This document shows, piece after piece, positions 7,615 through 16,206 of a stretch of DNA of 64,000 bases. Position numbers and translations under genes: made by a program. This stretch comes from CAYOEJ01 sp964403015 (GTDB taxonomy: Bacteria; Actinomycetota; Actinomycetes; Actinomycetales; Actinomycetaceae). The notes beneath the pieces were generated by a model. It searched no databases. It was not told the DNA's origin and saw only the letters and a list, made by a program, of their open reading frames with translations. The DNA is taken from positions 21,431-85,430 of the forward strand of contig CAYOEJ010000003.1 of the NCBI GenBank assembly GCA_964403015.1, in the 5' to 3' direction. The stretch's first letter is position 1; each line of letters begins with the position of its first letter.

Positions 7615-8742
7615 CTAGAGGCGGTGGCGGCCCATGCGTGTGCGCAGCAGTTTCGCCTTCTCGAGAAGCTCGAATCCGTCCTTGCCGCGAAGTACAGGAA
7701 CGCCCTCATCTTCAATGTCAGAGTCTTGACGCGCGCCTTCGGCCGCATCGGGCGTACCGTGTGAGAGGACCTGCTCCACGGGGTTGAGAGTGCGAAGCGC
7801 AATGCCGCGAACGCGTGAAGGATGCTCTCGGGCGAGCTCGTCGTAGATGAGTGGATCGTGCTGTCCGTCGTCGCCAACGAGATACCAGCGAATCGAGGGG
7901 AACATGATCATGAGATTGCGCAGCTGAGTCTTCTTGTGTTCCTGACCGGACCGGAAGAGGCCGGTGGGGGTGGGGCCCCAGTCGGTGAAGAGCATTGGGC
8001 CGATGGGAAGGGCGTTGACCTGAATGAAGTGCAAGAACGTTGAGTACGTATTCCACGCGCCCGTGGACAGGTAGAAAACTGGGGCGTCAGGGCTGCCTTC
8101 AAGAAGGTTCGCGTAATACTCGGCCATGCCGGGCACGGCCTTGCGAGAACTCGTGTGCAAAACAAAGGAGTTCCACGCGGCAAGCATGGCGCGTGGGAGC
8201 CACGTGACAACGATGGTGTCGTCAATATCGGAAACGAGACCGGTTGTTGCTTCGGATGACACGATCATGACTGGTGCAAGAACAGGGTCGCCGGCGGCAG
8301 GAATGATTGTGGCTTGGTGCCAGCCTGGCTCGAGGCCGTGGTCTTCCACAATGAGGTCCACGTAACCGGAGCGGTCCGTACGAGTTTCGATGATTTTGTT
8401 GCCGACCTTGATGGTGACCGGCAAGAAACCTACTTGGGTGGTAAAGAACTGACGCCAGCCGCGCTGAGCCTCGGCGCTCTTTTCTGAGGCGAACTCTGCA
8501 AGATCGTGTATTGCTTGGCCCGCAAAGGAATGCGTGTTGGGCGGAAGAAACGGAAGTGTGAAGTCCCAGATCTCCTCGTTGGGGTCCTCCATGACCGCGC
8601 GTGCGAGAATTCTTACGGCGCTGGTGGAACCGTATCCCGTGTACCCCGTGATGTTGGGAAGCCAGCCTGCATTTCGCTTCTTCACGATGCCGCGACGGTT
8701 GATGGACTCTTCTACAAAACGTGCAATATTCGCCAAAGCCAT
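7615..8742 (-). CDS. App1-family (DUF2183) phosphatidate phosphatase-like protein
   Basis: The 375-aa protein's central/C-terminal half carries the App1 catalytic motif SDIDDTIVVTW (DxDxT, HAD-like; residues about 190-200). It also has YLSTGAWN and WYLVGDDGQHDPLIY, as in DUF2183 proteins related to yeast App1 phosphatidate phosphatase. No signal peptide or clear membrane helix is seen, so a cytosolic or peripheral enzyme acting on phospholipid is likely. Length fits the bacterial family (330-400 aa). It stands alone, and the RBS is weak. Confidence 0.85.
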   Translation of the reverse strand: MALANIARFVEESINRRGIVKKRNAGWLPNITGYTGYGSTSAVRILARAVMEDPNEEIWDFTLPFLPPNTHSFAGQAIHDLAEFASEKSAEAQRGWRQFFTTQVGFLPVTIKVGNKIIETRTDRSGYVDLIVEDHGLEPGWHQATIIPAAGDPVLAPVMIVSSEATTGLVSDIDDTIVVTWLPRAMLAAWNSFVLHTSSRKAVPGMAEYYANLLEGSPDAPVFYLSTGAWNTYSTFLHFIQVNALPIGPMLFTDWGPTPTGLFRSGQEHKKTQLRNLMIMFPSIRWYLVGDDGQHDPLIYDELAREHPSRVRGIALRTLNPVEQVLSHGTPDAAEGARQDSDIEDEGVPVLRGKDGFELLEKAKLLRTRMGRHRL

Positions 8743-8857
8743 GGGTTCAAGCCTACCGGTAATGGGCTGTTTGCCGAACTCGAAATGGACGAGGGGAGCT
8801 ATCAGTCTTGGCTCTGTCTACGCGAGAAAAGCAAAGTAGGACGCCAAAGTATCGACG

Positions 8858-8875
8858 AAAAGCCGCGGACGGCTT
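8858..8875 (-). terminator. Short intrinsic terminator of the GntR gene
   Basis: Read on the minus strand directly after the GntR stop codon there is a stem agccg/cggct (8861-8865, 8870-8874), a tetraloop and then TTTT. The stem is short but well placed. Confidence 0.45.
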
Positions 8876-9631
8876 CTAGGAGGTTTCTCCCTGCGCAAAA
8901 ACCGTAGATTCATATTTGTATAGATCGCCGCGGTAGGTGTGCAGACCCCACTCCACGATCTTCCCTTCCGCATCAAATGCGGTGCGGTCAATGGTGAGGA
9001 CGGGCTGGCGCGTTGTGATGGCAAGGAGGCGGGCGTCGCGGCGGTGGGGACGTTCAGCCGACACCGACTGGGTGGTAGACGCGATGGCGACGCCGTGCTC
9101 GCGCAGCAATTCGTACAGGCCCTTGTCCTCGAGGTGCTCTCGCATTGGCGCATGCTTGACGGGAAGCCAATTGTACAGAATGGCAATCGGAATCCCGTCG
9201 CGATAACGCAGGCGCTCAAGCTCAACCACCTGATCACCGGTTTCGCAATCCAGCTTCTCCGCGATCGCCGCCGTTGCTCGCTTGTAGTTATACTGCAGAA
9301 CCTCTGTGGTGGGATTCTTGCCCATGGAGCGTAGTTCTTCGTTGAGCGAGGTGAGGTGGAAGATCCGGTGGCGCGGCTTAGGTGCGACGATCGTTCCCGC
9401 ACCACGACGACGGAGCAAGAGTCCGCGGTCAACGAGCGTCTGCATGGCACGACGTGCGGTGGGTCGCGAAACCCGCAGACGTGCGGCCATCGAGACTTCG
9501 TTTTCGATGAGTTGCCCGGGTGAAATAGCGCCATCGATGATGGCACGTTCAATTGGTTCAGAGATCTGGGCGTGCAAAGGAGTCGCGGAGTCGCGGTTGA
9601 GCGTGATACGTGGTTCATATACGTTGCTCAT
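8876..9631 (-). CDS. GntR-family transcriptional regulator (HutC/UTRA subfamily)
   Basis: The 251-aa regulator has an N-terminal winged HTH (PLHAQISEPIERAII, then MAARLRVSRPTARRAMQTL, residues about 15-75) and a C-terminal UTRA ligand-binding domain. I start at ATG 9631 (MSNVYEP); upstream ATGs at 9643 and 9661 are possible. It is divergent from the dehydrogenase/sugar ABC operon, so it most likely controls that operon in response to the transported sugar or its phosphate. UTRA domains usually bind small sugars or sugar phosphates. Confidence 0.88.
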   Translation of the reverse strand: MSNVYEPRITLNRDSATPLHAQISEPIERAIIDGAISPGQLIENEVSMAARLRVSRPTARRAMQTLVDRGLLLRRRGAGTIVAPKPRHRIFHLTSLNEELRSMGKNPTTEVLQYNYKRATAAIAEKLDCETGDQVVELERLRYRDGIPIAILYNWLPVKHAPMREHLEDKGLYELLREHGVAIASTTQSVSAERPHRRDARLLAITTRQPVLTIDRTAFDAEGKIVEWGLHTYRGDLYKYESTVFAQGETS

Positions 9632-9810
9632 TGGTCCTGACATTCCTCTCGTCGCCGCCACTAATCTACCGCGCTCTGGTTCACGTGCCTACCAAGATCC
9701 CTGCATAAGGGGTGTGAAAAAGTCGTGGTTACAGTGGCGGTACGTAGGCTTCCATTTTTAGCGGACGAGAGCTAGGTAAATCAACTGACTTCCACATGGT
9801 GCAGTTTGTT

Positions 9811-9895
9811 GCAGGTGAGCGTGACCCACTTGCAGGTGAGCGTGGTGCCGGACGCAGGTAAGCGTGACCCATTCGCAGGTGAGGGTTGAGCCCGT
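9811..9895. repeat. 21-22-bp tandem repeat (4 degenerate units) upstream of sugar operon
   Basis: Units start with gcaggtgagcgtg at 9811, 9832, 9854 and 9875 (spacings 21, 22, 21). They end 8 bp before the -35 of the operon promoter. Roughly helical phasing (two turns) and position make them candidates for regulator binding, but similar arrays also lie downstream of genes in this window. Confidence 0.7.
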
Positions 9896-9903
9896 AAACC
9901 TGT

Positions 9904-9933
9904 TTGACACGTCAATTTGTCCGTACATATGAT
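9904..9933 (+). promoter_or_regulatory. Sigma70-type promoter with possible GntR operator
   Basis: TTGACA (9904-9909) and TATGAT (9928-9933) are separated by 18 bp. The spacer contains tgtccgtaca (9918-9927), an imperfect inverted repeat overlapping the -10. That is a plausible repressor site for the divergent GntR/UTRA regulator. The operon start codon lies about 50 bp downstream. Confidence 0.65.
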
Positions 9934-9982
9934 CATCAAGTCGCCTGTATCTCACTGTTTCCGGGCGCAGTTTGGAGCGAAC

Positions 9983-11002
9983 ATGGCGTTACGAGTTGCC
10001 CTACTTGGCGCTGGCCGAATCGGACCGATGCACGGCAGGATCCTGAAGTCTCTCGACGTGGTGGGCGACATCGTCGTGGCTGATCCCATCCGCGAGCGCG
10101 CAGAAGAACTAGCCGCAGAGCTCGGCGGAACCGTCGCTGACGAATCCGATATCTTCACCACGGACAATCCACTTGGCATCGATGCCCTCGTTCTCGCGAG
10201 CCCCACATCTGTTCACGCCCAGCAGCTCATTGCGGCTGCCCGCGCTGGAATTCCCGCGTTCTCCGAGAAGCCACTGGCGATGGATATCGCCGCGGCGCGC
10301 GAGGCCGTCGAAGTTCTCGAGGAGACCGGGCTGCCGCACCACATTGGTTTCCAGCGTCGATTCGACACCGCCTACGACCGCGCTCGCCAGGCGCGCATCG
10401 ACGGAGACCTGGGCGAGGTGCGCCGTTTCCACATGCTTACCGCAGATCAGTTCCCGCCTGACGATTCCTACATCCCCACGTCCGGTGGCATTTTCCGCGA
10501 CTGCAACATCCACGACTTCGATATCGTTTGCTGGGTCACCGGCCAGGATGTGGTGGAGGTTTACGCCACCGGTTCACAGCGCGGGCGCGATGTGTTCGCC
10601 GAATGCGACGACCTTTCGGAAGCGACCGCGATCCTCACACTCGCAGATCAGACGGTTGGTACCGTCCACTCCTCGAGGTATAACGGCCAAGGATACGACG
10701 TTCGCATGGACGTTCATGGGACAGCCGCTTCCGCCAACGTCGGCTACGACAACAAGCTCCCCATCCGCTCGATGGAAGACGACGTGACCTACCCTCCCGA
10801 AGAGCCGTGGACCGACTTCATTGCCCGTTTCCAGCCCTGCTACGAAAAGGAACTCATCGCGTTCTTCGAGATGGTTCAGGGCAAGCGTCCGAGTCCGTGC
10901 ACGGCTCGCGACGCGCTCGAAGCGCTCTACGTTGCCGTGGCCTGCGACCTTTCTAGGCGCGAACACCGGCCCGTCACCATCGCGGAGGTACGCGATGCCT
11001 GA
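9983..11002 (+). CDS. iolG: Gfo/Idh/MocA oxidoreductase, inositol 2-dehydrogenase-like
   Basis: The 339-aa NAD(P)-dependent dehydrogenase has a Rossmann motif VALLGAGRIGPMHG at the N-terminus. EKPLAMD holds the conserved catalytic Lys of the family, and a later DCNIHDFDIVCWVTG carries the His/Asp pair. It is closest in feel to myo-inositol 2-dehydrogenase (IolG), which oxidises inositol to scyllo-inosose. No other iol genes are present, so another cyclitol or sugar is possible. Start ATG 9983 has ggag 5 nt upstream; the upstream extension is not protein-like. It overlaps the ABC ATPase gene by 8 bp and opens the operon. Confidence 0.8.
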   Translation: MALRVALLGAGRIGPMHGRILKSLDVVGDIVVADPIRERAEELAAELGGTVADESDIFTTDNPLGIDALVLASPTSVHAQQLIAAARAGIPAFSEKPLAMDIAAAREAVEVLEETGLPHHIGFQRRFDTAYDRARQARIDGDLGEVRRFHMLTADQFPPDDSYIPTSGGIFRDCNIHDFDIVCWVTGQDVVEVYATGSQRGRDVFAECDDLSEATAILTLADQTVGTVHSSRYNGQGYDVRMDVHGTAASANVGYDNKLPIRSMEDDVTYPPEEPWTDFIARFQPCYEKELIAFFEMVQGKRPSPCTARDALEALYVAVACDLSRREHRPVTIAEVRDA

Positions 11003-12503
11003 GCTAATCGAAGCCCGCGGGATCACGAAGCGGTTCCCGGGCGTCGTCGCTCTCGACGACGTCGACTTCACGCTGCGCGGCGGAGAAGTCCACGCGCTCG
11101 TGGGAGAAAACGGTGCCGGCAAGTCCACACTCATGAAGATTCTGGGCGGGATTTACGACGCCGACGCCGGTCGAGTGAGTTTCGAGGGGACCGACGTCGC
11201 GTTTGAAACCCCACTCGAGGCTCAGCAGGCAGGCATCGCCGTAATCCATCAGGAACTGAACCTCATGCCGGACTTGACGGTCGCCCAGAACATTTTCTTC
11301 GGCCGCGAGCCGCGCCGGGGATTCAAGATTGACGACGATCGCATGCGCCGCGAGGCCCGAACGCTCATGACGCGACTGGGTGTTGAGATCGAGCCGGACG
11401 TGCTGCTTCGCGAACTGACTGTAGCCGCGCAGCAGATGGTGGAAATCGCGAAGGCGCTCGCGATGGACGCCCGCGTGCTCATCATGGACGAGCCCACGGC
11501 GGCACTGTCGTCCAAAGAAGTGGACACGCTCTTCGACGTCATCCGTGAATTCTCAAGCCCGCAGACCGCCGTCGTCTACATTTCACACCGGCTCGAAGAG
11601 ATACAGGAGATCTGCAACCAAGTCACCGTTCTGCGTGACGGGAGCTTGGTGGGAACATATCCCGCGAGCGATCTCAGCCGAGACGACATGATCGGTCTCA
11701 TGGTCGGGCGTGCAGTCGACATGTCAATTCGCCCGAACGAGAGTCCCCAGACCGCCTACGGCCTCGAGGTCTCGGATCTCAACACGGACCTGCTCCAAGA
11801 TGTGAACTTTTCTGTCCATCGCGGGGAGATTTTCGGACTCGCCGGACTCGTGGGCGCAGGCCGTACGGAAACGGCGAGAGCGATTTCCGGAGCCGACCCG
11901 AAGGATTCCGGTACCGTGAAGGTTGCCGGAAAAGTTGTGGATACGACGACGCCGGAAACCGCCGTTCGCGCGGGCATCGGCTATCTTTCCGAAGATCGCA
12001 AGCAGTATGGTCTGCTCCTTGATAAGGACATCGTCACCAACGTGGCACTGCCCTCGCTCGATAGGTGGTCGAATGCATCGGGCGTGGTTAACGATCGCGC
12101 TGCAACTGACATCGCGGAGGATTACCGGGATCGACTCAACATTAAGACCCCCTCCGTTCACCAAACCACCAAGAACCTTTCGGGCGGAAACCAGCAGAAA
12201 GTGGTGCTTGCCAAATGGATGGCACGCGACTGCGACGTACTGTTCTTTGATGAGCCAACTCGGGGAATCGACGTCGGCGCCAAGGAAGAAATCTATAATC
12301 TTCTAGAAAGCTTGGCCGAGCAGGGGAAAACCATTGTGGTGGTCTCGTCAGAGATTCCAGAACTGCTGCGGCTCTGCCAACGCATCGCGGTTATGTGCCA
12401 AGGTCGTATCACCGGCGTCATCGATAACGCCGATGCAACGCAGGAGAAGATCATGGATCTGGCCACGCAATTTGAAGTGATCGGAAAGAAAAACGATGAG
12501 TGA
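10995..12503 (+). CDS. Sugar ABC transporter ATP-binding protein (RbsA/MglA type)
   Basis: The 502-aa protein has two fused nucleotide-binding domains. Domain 1 has Walker A GENGAGKST and Walker B VLIMDEPTAAL, with a degenerate signature (LTVAAQQMVEIAKAL). Domain 2 has a degenerate Walker A (GLVGAGRTE) and a full signature (LSGGNQQKVVLAKWM) with DEPTRGIDVGAK. This asymmetry is typical of CUT2 importers for ribose, galactose, xylose or inositol. Start ATG 10995 has ggagg 6 nt upstream and overlaps the dehydrogenase end. It overlaps the permease start by 8 bp. Confidence 0.93.
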   Translation: MPELIEARGITKRFPGVVALDDVDFTLRGGEVHALVGENGAGKSTLMKILGGIYDADAGRVSFEGTDVAFETPLEAQQAGIAVIHQELNLMPDLTVAQNIFFGREPRRGFKIDDDRMRREARTLMTRLGVEIEPDVLLRELTVAAQQMVEIAKALAMDARVLIMDEPTAALSSKEVDTLFDVIREFSSPQTAVVYISHRLEEIQEICNQVTVLRDGSLVGTYPASDLSRDDMIGLMVGRAVDMSIRPNESPQTAYGLEVSDLNTDLLQDVNFSVHRGEIFGLAGLVGAGRTETARAISGADPKDSGTVKVAGKVVDTTTPETAVRAGIGYLSEDRKQYGLLLDKDIVTNVALPSLDRWSNASGVVNDRAATDIAEDYRDRLNIKTPSVHQTTKNLSGGNQQKVVLAKWMARDCDVLFFDEPTRGIDVGAKEEIYNLLESLAEQGKTIVVVSSEIPELLRLCQRIAVMCQGRITGVIDNADATQEKIMDLATQFEVIGKKNDE

Positions 12504-13533
12504 GAAATATGCCGTAGCCCCGGCCAAGTCCGAGGACGTGGAGCGCAAGGGAAATGCGACTGCGCTCGGCTGGATCAAGGGTCTCTACCACAAGCATCCC
12601 GCCCAGGTTCTCATCGTGGTATCCGAACTGATTCTCATCGCGATCTTCTCTATCGCCAGCCCCTACTTCCTCGACCTTGGAAACATTTCGGCGCTGCTAC
12701 TCGATGCGTCCGTCTATGTGTTGCTCGCGCTCGGCCTCACATTTGTTATCGCCACGGGAGGCATCGACCTGACGCCGGGCTTCGGTATGGCATTCACGGG
12801 AGTGATTACCGCACTCGTCATGACAAACGTGGGTGGGCCGATGTGGTTTGCCATCACTCTTGGAATTATTGCGGGCGTGGTCGCGGGTCTCGTGCTGGGC
12901 ATGGCGAACGGCGTACTGGTGTCGTTCCTCAAGATGCAGCCGATGGTGGCCACCCTTGCCATGATGCTGGTGGCGTGGGGTGCCGCGCTGTCGATTACGG
13001 GTACCAGTTCTATCCCGCTCAACGAATTCACGCCTTTCCTAGAGCTCGGTAACGGGAAGACGTTTGGGCTGACGAACGCAGTATTCGTGTTCATTGCCGC
13101 GGCCGTGATTGCCCACTTCTTGCTCAAGCACACACTGATTGGGCGCTATGCGCTCGCGATTGGTTCGAACGAAGAAGCAACCCGTCTATCTGGCGTGAAC
13201 GTGCGTAAGTGGAAGTTCCGCGTCTACGCTCTCGCTGGGACGTTTACCGGTCTTGCCGGCGTCTTGATGGCTTCACGCCTGGCCTCTGGTAAGCCGGATG
13301 TGGGCCAGTCCTACGAGATGTACGCGATCGCCGCCGCAGTGCTGGGTGGGGCATCGCTCACGGGCGGTAAGGCCTCCGTGTTTGGTTCCGTGGTGGGCGC
13401 AATCCTCATCGCGACAATTCGCAACGGCGCCGTTCACCTCGGAGTCTCCGACCAGAATCAGAAGATCTTGCTGGGCGTCGTGGTGCTCTTGGCCGTCTAC
13501 TTGGACGTTCGTCGTCGTCCGAAGAAGGCCTGA
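12496..13533 (+). CDS. Sugar ABC transporter permease (RbsC type)
   Basis: The 345-aa CUT2-family permease has about 8-10 hydrophobic helices. Conserved phrases are VIATGGIDLTPGFGMAFTG (residues about 82-100) and YEMYAIAAAVLGGASLTGG near residue 280, matching RbsC/YjfF-type proteins. The N-terminal 35 residues are hydrophilic and cytosolic. The start (ATGAGTGA) overlaps the ATPase stop. A single permease implies a homodimeric channel, as in the ribose system. Confidence 0.93.
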   Translation: MSEKYAVAPAKSEDVERKGNATALGWIKGLYHKHPAQVLIVVSELILIAIFSIASPYFLDLGNISALLLDASVYVLLALGLTFVIATGGIDLTPGFGMAFTGVITALVMTNVGGPMWFAITLGIIAGVVAGLVLGMANGVLVSFLKMQPMVATLAMMLVAWGAALSITGTSSIPLNEFTPFLELGNGKTFGLTNAVFVFIAAAVIAHFLLKHTLIGRYALAIGSNEEATRLSGVNVRKWKFRVYALAGTFTGLAGVLMASRLASGKPDVGQSYEMYAIAAAVLGGASLTGGKASVFGSVVGAILIATIRNGAVHLGVSDQNQKILLGVVVLLAVYLDVRRRPKKA

Positions 13534-13534
13534 C

Positions 13535-14533
13535 ATGGCACATCCCCATCAATACAAGCACTCGCACACAGGCCGATCTAGGCTTGTGGCCGCGATCGCC
13601 GTCGCCTCCTTTGGGCTTTCGGGGTGCGCTGGTCTGGGCGAGCGAATCTCGGACTCTGACGGGCGCATGGATATCGCAGTGGTCGCCAAGGGATATGCGA
13701 GCCCGTTCTGGGCAACTGTGAAGGCGGGCGCCCTCGATGCCGGTCGAGATCTCGACATTGACGTCACGTTCAATGGGCCAGATACCGAATCCGACGTGGT
13801 TCGCCAGGTCGATCAGCTCAACCTCGCTCACGTGCAGCATCCGGACGCGCTGGTGTTTGCGGCGCTGGATTCGTCGGCGTCCGTCATTGCGCTGGGACAG
13901 TTTGAGGACTCGAATATCCCCGTTGTTGCTTTCGATTCGGGTGTGCCCGGTTCGGATATCCCGGTGACGACCGTTGCTACCGACAACAGGGGGGCGGCTG
14001 CCGAAGCCGCCAAGAACATGATCGAACTGACCGGCGGGACTGGCCAGATCGCCATACTTTGCCACTCTTCGACGTCCGTGACCGGCACCGATCGCCGGGA
14101 TGGCTTTGTCGAGTACCTCGAAGAGCACGCACCCGATCTCGAAATTGTGGATATCCAGTACAACGACTCCGACCAGGCGAAGGCCGAACAGCAGGCATCC
14201 GCGATTATTCAGGCTTACCCGGGCTTGGTTGGTGTTTTTGCTACCGACGACGACGGTGCCGTTGCCGCCGCACAAACCGCACGTCGCGCTGGGGCTGATG
14301 GAGTTCAGGTGATCGGCTTTGACTCGGGCGCGGTGCAGATCGACCTCATCGAACAGGGGTGGATCGCAGGTTCCGTTACGCAAAACCCTTATCAAATGGG
14401 TTACATCGCCGTTGAGCAGGCTCGCGCCGCCGCGCTCGGCGAGGAGATCGAGCCGGTCATCGATTCGGGGTTCTACTGGTACGACGCCAACAACATGAGT
14501 GACGAGGACATCCAGCTGGCACTCTACGACTAG
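13535..14533 (+). CDS. Sugar ABC transporter substrate-binding lipoprotein
   Basis: The 332-aa protein starts at ATG 13535, right after the permease stop. Its signal peptide ends in a lipobox-like LSGC, so the mature protein is probably lipid-anchored at Cys about 29. The body is a periplasmic-binding-protein type I (RbsB-like) fold: MDIAVVAKGYASPFWATVKAG at the front, later DALVFAALDS, VFATDDDGAVAA and QVIGFDSG. N-terminal His residues before the hydrophobic core are unusual. It closes the importer operon; a strong terminator follows 68 bp later. Confidence 0.92.
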   Translation: MAHPHQYKHSHTGRSRLVAAIAVASFGLSGCAGLGERISDSDGRMDIAVVAKGYASPFWATVKAGALDAGRDLDIDVTFNGPDTESDVVRQVDQLNLAHVQHPDALVFAALDSSASVIALGQFEDSNIPVVAFDSGVPGSDIPVTTVATDNRGAAAEAAKNMIELTGGTGQIAILCHSSTSVTGTDRRDGFVEYLEEHAPDLEIVDIQYNDSDQAKAEQQASAIIQAYPGLVGVFATDDDGAVAAAQTARRAGADGVQVIGFDSGAVQIDLIEQGWIAGSVTQNPYQMGYIAVEQARAAALGEEIEPVIDSGFYWYDANNMSDEDIQLALYD

Positions 14534-14601
14534 GCCGGCGGTCAGTGCCTTGCGACGCTTGGGCGTTCCCACGGTTGGCGTGATGGCAAGATGACAATAA
14601 G

Positions 14602-14634
14602 AGAAAGGTGCGGGCCGTAGACCCGCACCTTTCT
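14602..14634 (+). terminator. Strong intrinsic terminator of the sugar ABC operon
   Basis: The stem agaaaggtgcggg (14602-14614) pairs perfectly with cccgcacctttct (14622-14634) across a 7-nt loop, followed by ttt. The A-rich left flank would also let it work for the minus-strand TRAP gene fragment. Confidence 0.85.
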
Positions 14635-14673
14635 TTTATGTGATTTTCAGAATTCGATATTCCGAATCCAAAC

Positions 14674-14970
14674 CTAGAGAAGACCAGCCACCGTAGGCAA
14701 CCATAGCGAGATGGCCGGAACGAATACCACGATCAACAGTGCTGCGATAATTCCGATAAGGAACGGCCACAGCTTCGCGATAACCGGCTCTATTCGGAGT
14801 CCCGCCACCTTCGCACCAACGAAGAGGACGTTTCCGACCGGCGGTGTAATCACGCCGACCGAGAGGTTCATAACCACCATGGCGCCGAAGTGCACCGGAT
14901 CCACACCGAGCTCGGTCACAATCGGAAGGAAGATTGGAACAAAGATGAGGATGGCCAGGGTCGGGTCCAT
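14674..14970 (-). pseudogene. TRAP transporter large permease (DctM), C-terminal fragment
   Basis: From about 14970 to the stop at 14674 the minus strand encodes about 98 residues. They match the C-terminus of DctM/SiaM-type permeases: MDPTLAILIFVPIFLP, VITPPVGNVLFVG, then a last hydrophobic helix ending WLPTVAGLL. The full family length is about 430 aa, so about three quarters is missing. Upstream of the MDPT position the frame runs into antisense of uxaC and loses all resemblance, which places an abrupt junction near 14970. Substrate would be a dicarboxylate or hexuronate, given the neighbours. Confidence 0.75.
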
Positions 14971-16011
14971 GCGTCGGCAGAGACCGCGGACGAGATTTAC
15001 GATCAGATCCTCGAACTCATCCAGCAAGATGATTACAAGCCGCGCGCGCTCTACAAGCGCTTCAACATGAAGTTCTTGGCCACCACGGACGATCCGTGTG
15101 ACGACCTGCGCCACCACAAGAAGATCAAGGACAATCTGGATTTCGACGGCATTGTTGTTCCCACCTTCCGTCCGGATAAGTACCTCGAGCAGGCCCGCGA
15201 GGACTGGACTGACCTCATGGGTGCGCTATCAGAGGCTTCCGGGGTAGATACGACGACGTTTGGCGGATTCATCAGTGCGATGGAGAACCGACGCGCTTAC
15301 TTCAAGGAAAATGGCGCGATTTCTTCGGATCACTCCCATCGCGACGCCGGAACCGCTCGCCTTTCGGACAAGGACGCTGAGCGCATCTACCAAGAGGCTC
15401 TCGCGGGTCGGGTTTCGAAGAACGACGCCGATGCGTTGCGTCGCACCTTCATGTACGAGCAGGTCCGCATGGCTTCCGAAGATGGTCTCACCCTGACCAT
15501 GCACCCGGCTGTTTGGCGCAACCACCACACGCCGACCTTTGAAAAGTATGGCGCCGACGTTGGCTGTGATATCCCGTTGAAGGTCGAGTTTGCCGACGCG
15601 CTTCAGCCCGCACTTTCAGACTTTGGGCACTCGCCGAACCTGCACCTCATTCCATTCACGATGGATGAGACCGTGTACTCGCGTGAACTCGCACCGCTGG
15701 CTGGCTTCTATGAGTCTGTGTACATCGGTGTCCCCTGGTGGTTTACCGATGCTCCGGAGGCGATGGCTCGCTTCCGCGGTGCTGTTACGGAGACGGCGGG
15801 ATTCACCCGTGCCTCGGGCTTCATCGACGACACCCGCGCGTACTGCTCGATCCCAGTTCGTCATGATGTTTCGCGTCGAATTGATGCCGGCTACGTTGCC
15901 AAGCTCGTGGCCGAACACCGCCTGGACATGGATGAGGCCAAGGAAGCCATCGTTGAACTCGTGGCTAATAATCCGCGCAGGGCATTCAAGTTGGATGAGC
16001 TTCTAGGTTAG
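14971..16011 (+). pseudogene. uxaC: Glucuronate isomerase (UxaC), 5'-truncated
   Basis: About 346 residues match the C-terminal three quarters of glucuronate/galacturonate isomerase (family about 470 aa). Examples are FLATTDDPCDDLRHH, VVPTFRPDKYLE, MHPAVWRNHHTPTF and YIGVPWWFTDAPEAM. The enzyme converts glucuronate to fructuronate. About 125 N-terminal residues are absent. The frame stays open upstream to an ATG at 14890, but that part is antisense of dctM, so it is not a natural N-terminus. The truncation coincides exactly with the dctM truncation, so this is a junction (deletion, inversion or chimera) rather than ordinary decay. Confidence 0.8.
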
Positions 16012-16060
16012 GTTTGACCCTAAGGTCTGAACCCTAAGGTCTGACCCCTAGGGTCTGCGG
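16010..16060. repeat. 12-14-bp tandem repeat overlapping the uxaC stop
   Basis: Units aggtttgaccct, aaggtctgaaccct and aaggtctgacccct (16010-16021, 16022-16035, 16036-16049), then a partial agggtctg. The first unit includes the last bases of the TAG stop. Confidence 0.65.
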
Positions 16061-16075
16061 CCAGACGGCTGACGC

Positions 16076-16112
16076 AAAGGACGGGCCGAGTGAGAAACTC
16101 GGCCCGTCCTTT
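16076..16112. terminator. Bidirectional intrinsic terminator between uxaC and gnd
   Basis: A perfect 15-bp stem, aaaggacgggccgag (16076-16090) with ctcggcccgtccttt (16098-16112), has a 7-nt loop. A/T flanks on both sides suit the convergent gene pair. Confidence 0.85.
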
Positions 16113-16206
16113 GTGTTCTTGCCTAGGTCTTATAGACTTCCGCGGGAATCCCAGAACAGCCGGGAATCCTAGGAGACCTAAGACATTCGAGAACCTGGCG
16201 TTTGAA

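Noticed and set aside
13406..14572. 388-aa minus-strand open frame
   Set aside because: It lies wholly opposite the well-supported sugar-binding lipoprotein and permease end; composition is a mirror of the sense gene.
14534..14673. tRNA or small RNA gene in the space between operons
   Set aside because: Only the terminator hairpin is visible; no cloverleaf or other RNA-gene pattern. I saw no tRNA or rRNA anywhere in the window.
14890..14970. Plus-strand frame extending uxaC to an ATG at 14890
   Set aside because: It is antisense to the conserved dctM C-terminus and has no resemblance to UxaC N-termini; it is a by-product of the junction.
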